From Pirellulales bacterium (GTDB taxonomy: Bacteria > Planctomycetota > Planctomycetia > Pirellulales > JAICIG01), in the NCBI GenBank assembly GCA_025924495.1, contig JAICIG010000081.1, positions 1 to 21,319 on the forward strand: 21,319 nt of DNA. Direction: 5' to 3'. Below are positions 12,001 to 15,000 of this stretch, piece by piece. Under the pieces are notes generated by a model. That model was not told where the DNA came from and made no database searches. It saw only the letters and a list, made by a program, of their open reading frames with translations. The number at the start of each line of letters is the position of its first letter. The stretch's first letter is position 1. The position numbers and the translations under genes were made by a program.

Positions 12001-15000
12001 GGCCGATCTGATAAGCGACGTCGGTATACAGCGCGGGCGCGGGCGTGCTGAATCCCGCCGGATTGAACGACGTAGGATTCTGCGCAATCACATTGGGATT
12101 AACCGCCAGCCGCGACTGTCCCTCGGTCAGATAGAGGAATTGATAAGTGCCGTTCGTCTGGTAGCCCGGGTCGCCGGGACCGATCAAGATCGGCTGCCCG
12201 CTATACGTCGGCAAAGCGGCTTGCGCGGGCGTCACGGCGATGCCCGAACCGAGGATTTTCGCTTCGGTTTTCGCAGCCAGATTCGCGGCATTGTCGGTCA
12301 AGTAGAACGGAATTAGCGTGGCGCCCGCTTGGACTGGCGAGACGGCAATGCCGCTGCTTGCGGGCTGCAACAAGTTTGCAATGCCGGTAACGCTGGTATT
12401 GCCATCCCCGCCAATCGCGACAACCGCATTGCCGCCGACTTCGACACCTGCATACGAAGCGACGATTGGGACCGATGTACTGCCGAACTTGCCCGAGCTG
12501 ACGGCCAGGTTGATGGCCTGCGCAATTTCCTGCGCCAGTACGGCCTGCGAGTCGCTCGTGGCGTAATGGATGCCAATCCAATTTGGGTTGACGGGCGAGC
12601 CGGACAGCAGGAATTGGAAAGTAACGGTGCGGCTGCCTTCGGTGACTGTGAACGTCGATTGATTTGGAATCGCCGCGCCATTCGTCGCCGTGACCACAAG
12701 CGACCACCCGGCGGCCTGGAAGAAGCTGCCCGTGCCGCCGCGCCGCAGGATCAACGGACTCCCGCTCGCAGCCTGGAGAGCCGTCGGAATTCCGTAGGCG
12801 GTATTGCCGTCGGTGTGGCTCATCGCGATGTAGTACTTGCCGTCGGCGGCGAGCACGCCTGGGAAGGAGGCCGAAATCGCCGTGGATGCCCCGAGTTTTC
12901 CGGCAATGACGGCGGCATTGATGGCGTTGACAATTTTCTGAGCCAGCGCTTGCGGCGTGTCGGTCGTGAGATAGCTCAGCGGCGTATTGGTATCGCCGAC
13001 GGGCAGCTGGCCCGTGCGAGTGAACTCGAACGTGACCTTGTTCGTTCCTTCGCTGATCGAGAAGGTCGTGCCACTGGGAATCGCAGAACCGCTGGCGGCT
13101 GCGATTTCAATGGCGTCGCTGCTTCCCGTCTGCTGACCCAAGATCGGCATCTGGAAGTATTGAAAGGTCTGGCTCGCCGCGCCCGCACTGATGGCGAATG
13201 CCTGGCCGGCGGCGATTGCCGTGGCCGGCGTGGGCTGGTTGATGATGCCAAGTTGGGCGCCGCCATTGCCCTCGATGCGCAGATTCGTGCCCGGCGTCAG
13301 ATTGGCGGAGGCCAGCGCCGCCTGCAGCCCGCCGTTCGACGTCGTATATGGATTGTCGAGCGAACCTAACGGGCCGGACACATTGCTCGGGTTGACCGGA
13401 GTCTTGTCGACGTAAATAGTCGGTCCGACGTTGAACCAGAAATTGTAGGTTCCGCCCGGCGCTCCGTTGGCGTCTCCGTCGAGCGGTTGCGGCGAGTCCT
13501 GGCCGAGCGCATTCAGCCCCTGCCCCGCCGTAGTTACCGCACTGACGAGGCTGTTATAGGTGGACGGATCGGCCTGGAAATTGAGCCGCAGCTGGTACAT
13601 GCCGTCGGTCGTTCCGCCCCAGCCGCTGTCGTGCACGTTGGGGTCGAACTGCGTATTGCCCGCGCTCGAAACGGCGATGTAATACACGCCCGGTTGCAAG
13701 GCCATCTGGATGAAGGAGTCGCGGCCGAAATAATCGTCGTTGCGCGACACCAGATTGCGTTGGGTCGACTGCGTGAACTCGGCCACTTGGGTCAAATCAA
13801 GCGTCAATGAACCTTGCAGCTGAACCTGCGTCAACTCCGCCGTGGCGGAGACATTCAGCACGCCGAGATCGACCGCGCTGGTCGAAGCCGTCACGGAGCC
13901 GTTGGTGAAGCCGAATGTCACATGGTTGTTGAGTTGCGTTGCGCTGCCGGCGCCAAACGCCGCATTCACGGCGTTGGCGATGTCGGCGGCGATTTGCGAT
14001 TGAGAATCGCCCGCGTTGAACTGAATCGCAATGATGCCGGGCGCCGAGGCGACGCCCGTGCTATCCAACTCGAAGGTCTTCGAGACCAGCCCATTGCTGA
14101 CCGTAAACTGCTCCTTGCCGTTCTGATTCGCCGCAGCGGGACTGCCCAAGACGTCGAGCACCGGGCTATTGATCGCCGAGGCGATGGCCACCGCCAGATC
14201 GTGCTGCGAATTGGCCGGAGCATAGCGGATCATCACCGCGCCAGGGTGTTGCAGCGTCTGGGAGCCGGTGATCGTCAAGCCGCTGTTGCCCGCGGAAAAC
14301 TGAGCTGCCGGGGTGGGGGCGTCCCCGCCAATGTTAATCACGCCCACTCCGCTGTAGGTGGCAAGAATCGGCGGGTGTCCGCCGCCCAATCCTTTGTTCT
14401 TCACCGCGAAGTTGATGGCATTGACGACGGCGGCGGATACCAGATTGACGGCATCGCCCGTGTTGTAGGCGATCGCCACATTGCCATCGGTCACAGCTCT
14501 GCCGTCCGCCGCAAACTCGAACGTGACGGTCGTCGCGCCTTCCGACAAAGTGAACGTCGCGCCATCCGTCGGCGGCGAATTCGGCATGACCAGCGAGTAG
14601 CCGCTATTGAACTCGAAGGTCCGCGTCAGCTGAGCGCCCGACGGCGTTGTTGAAGTGATGCTGAAGATCTGCCCTTCAAGTGCGGTCGCTGTCGTGGGCG
14701 AAACCGCCTCACCGCCGGCCGTGGGAACGCCTAACAGCGTCACCTCATTATAGAGCGACAGCACCGTATTGAGCTGGCTGGTCGGGGTCAATCGCTGAGC
14801 CAACGTCTCGGCGTTTAGCGTGCCTGACTGGGTAACCGAAAACTTGTAAAGGTTGACGTCCTTGCTGTCTGTCCGATACAGGAACTGCAGGCTATTGACG
14901 TCGGAAGGGCCAGGAAAGTTTTCCGTCGTATTGGCTGGTGTATTGGGGCCGGTTGCTCCTGAGCTCAGATCGGGCGGCGGCACAGTCGGATCGACGTTGC

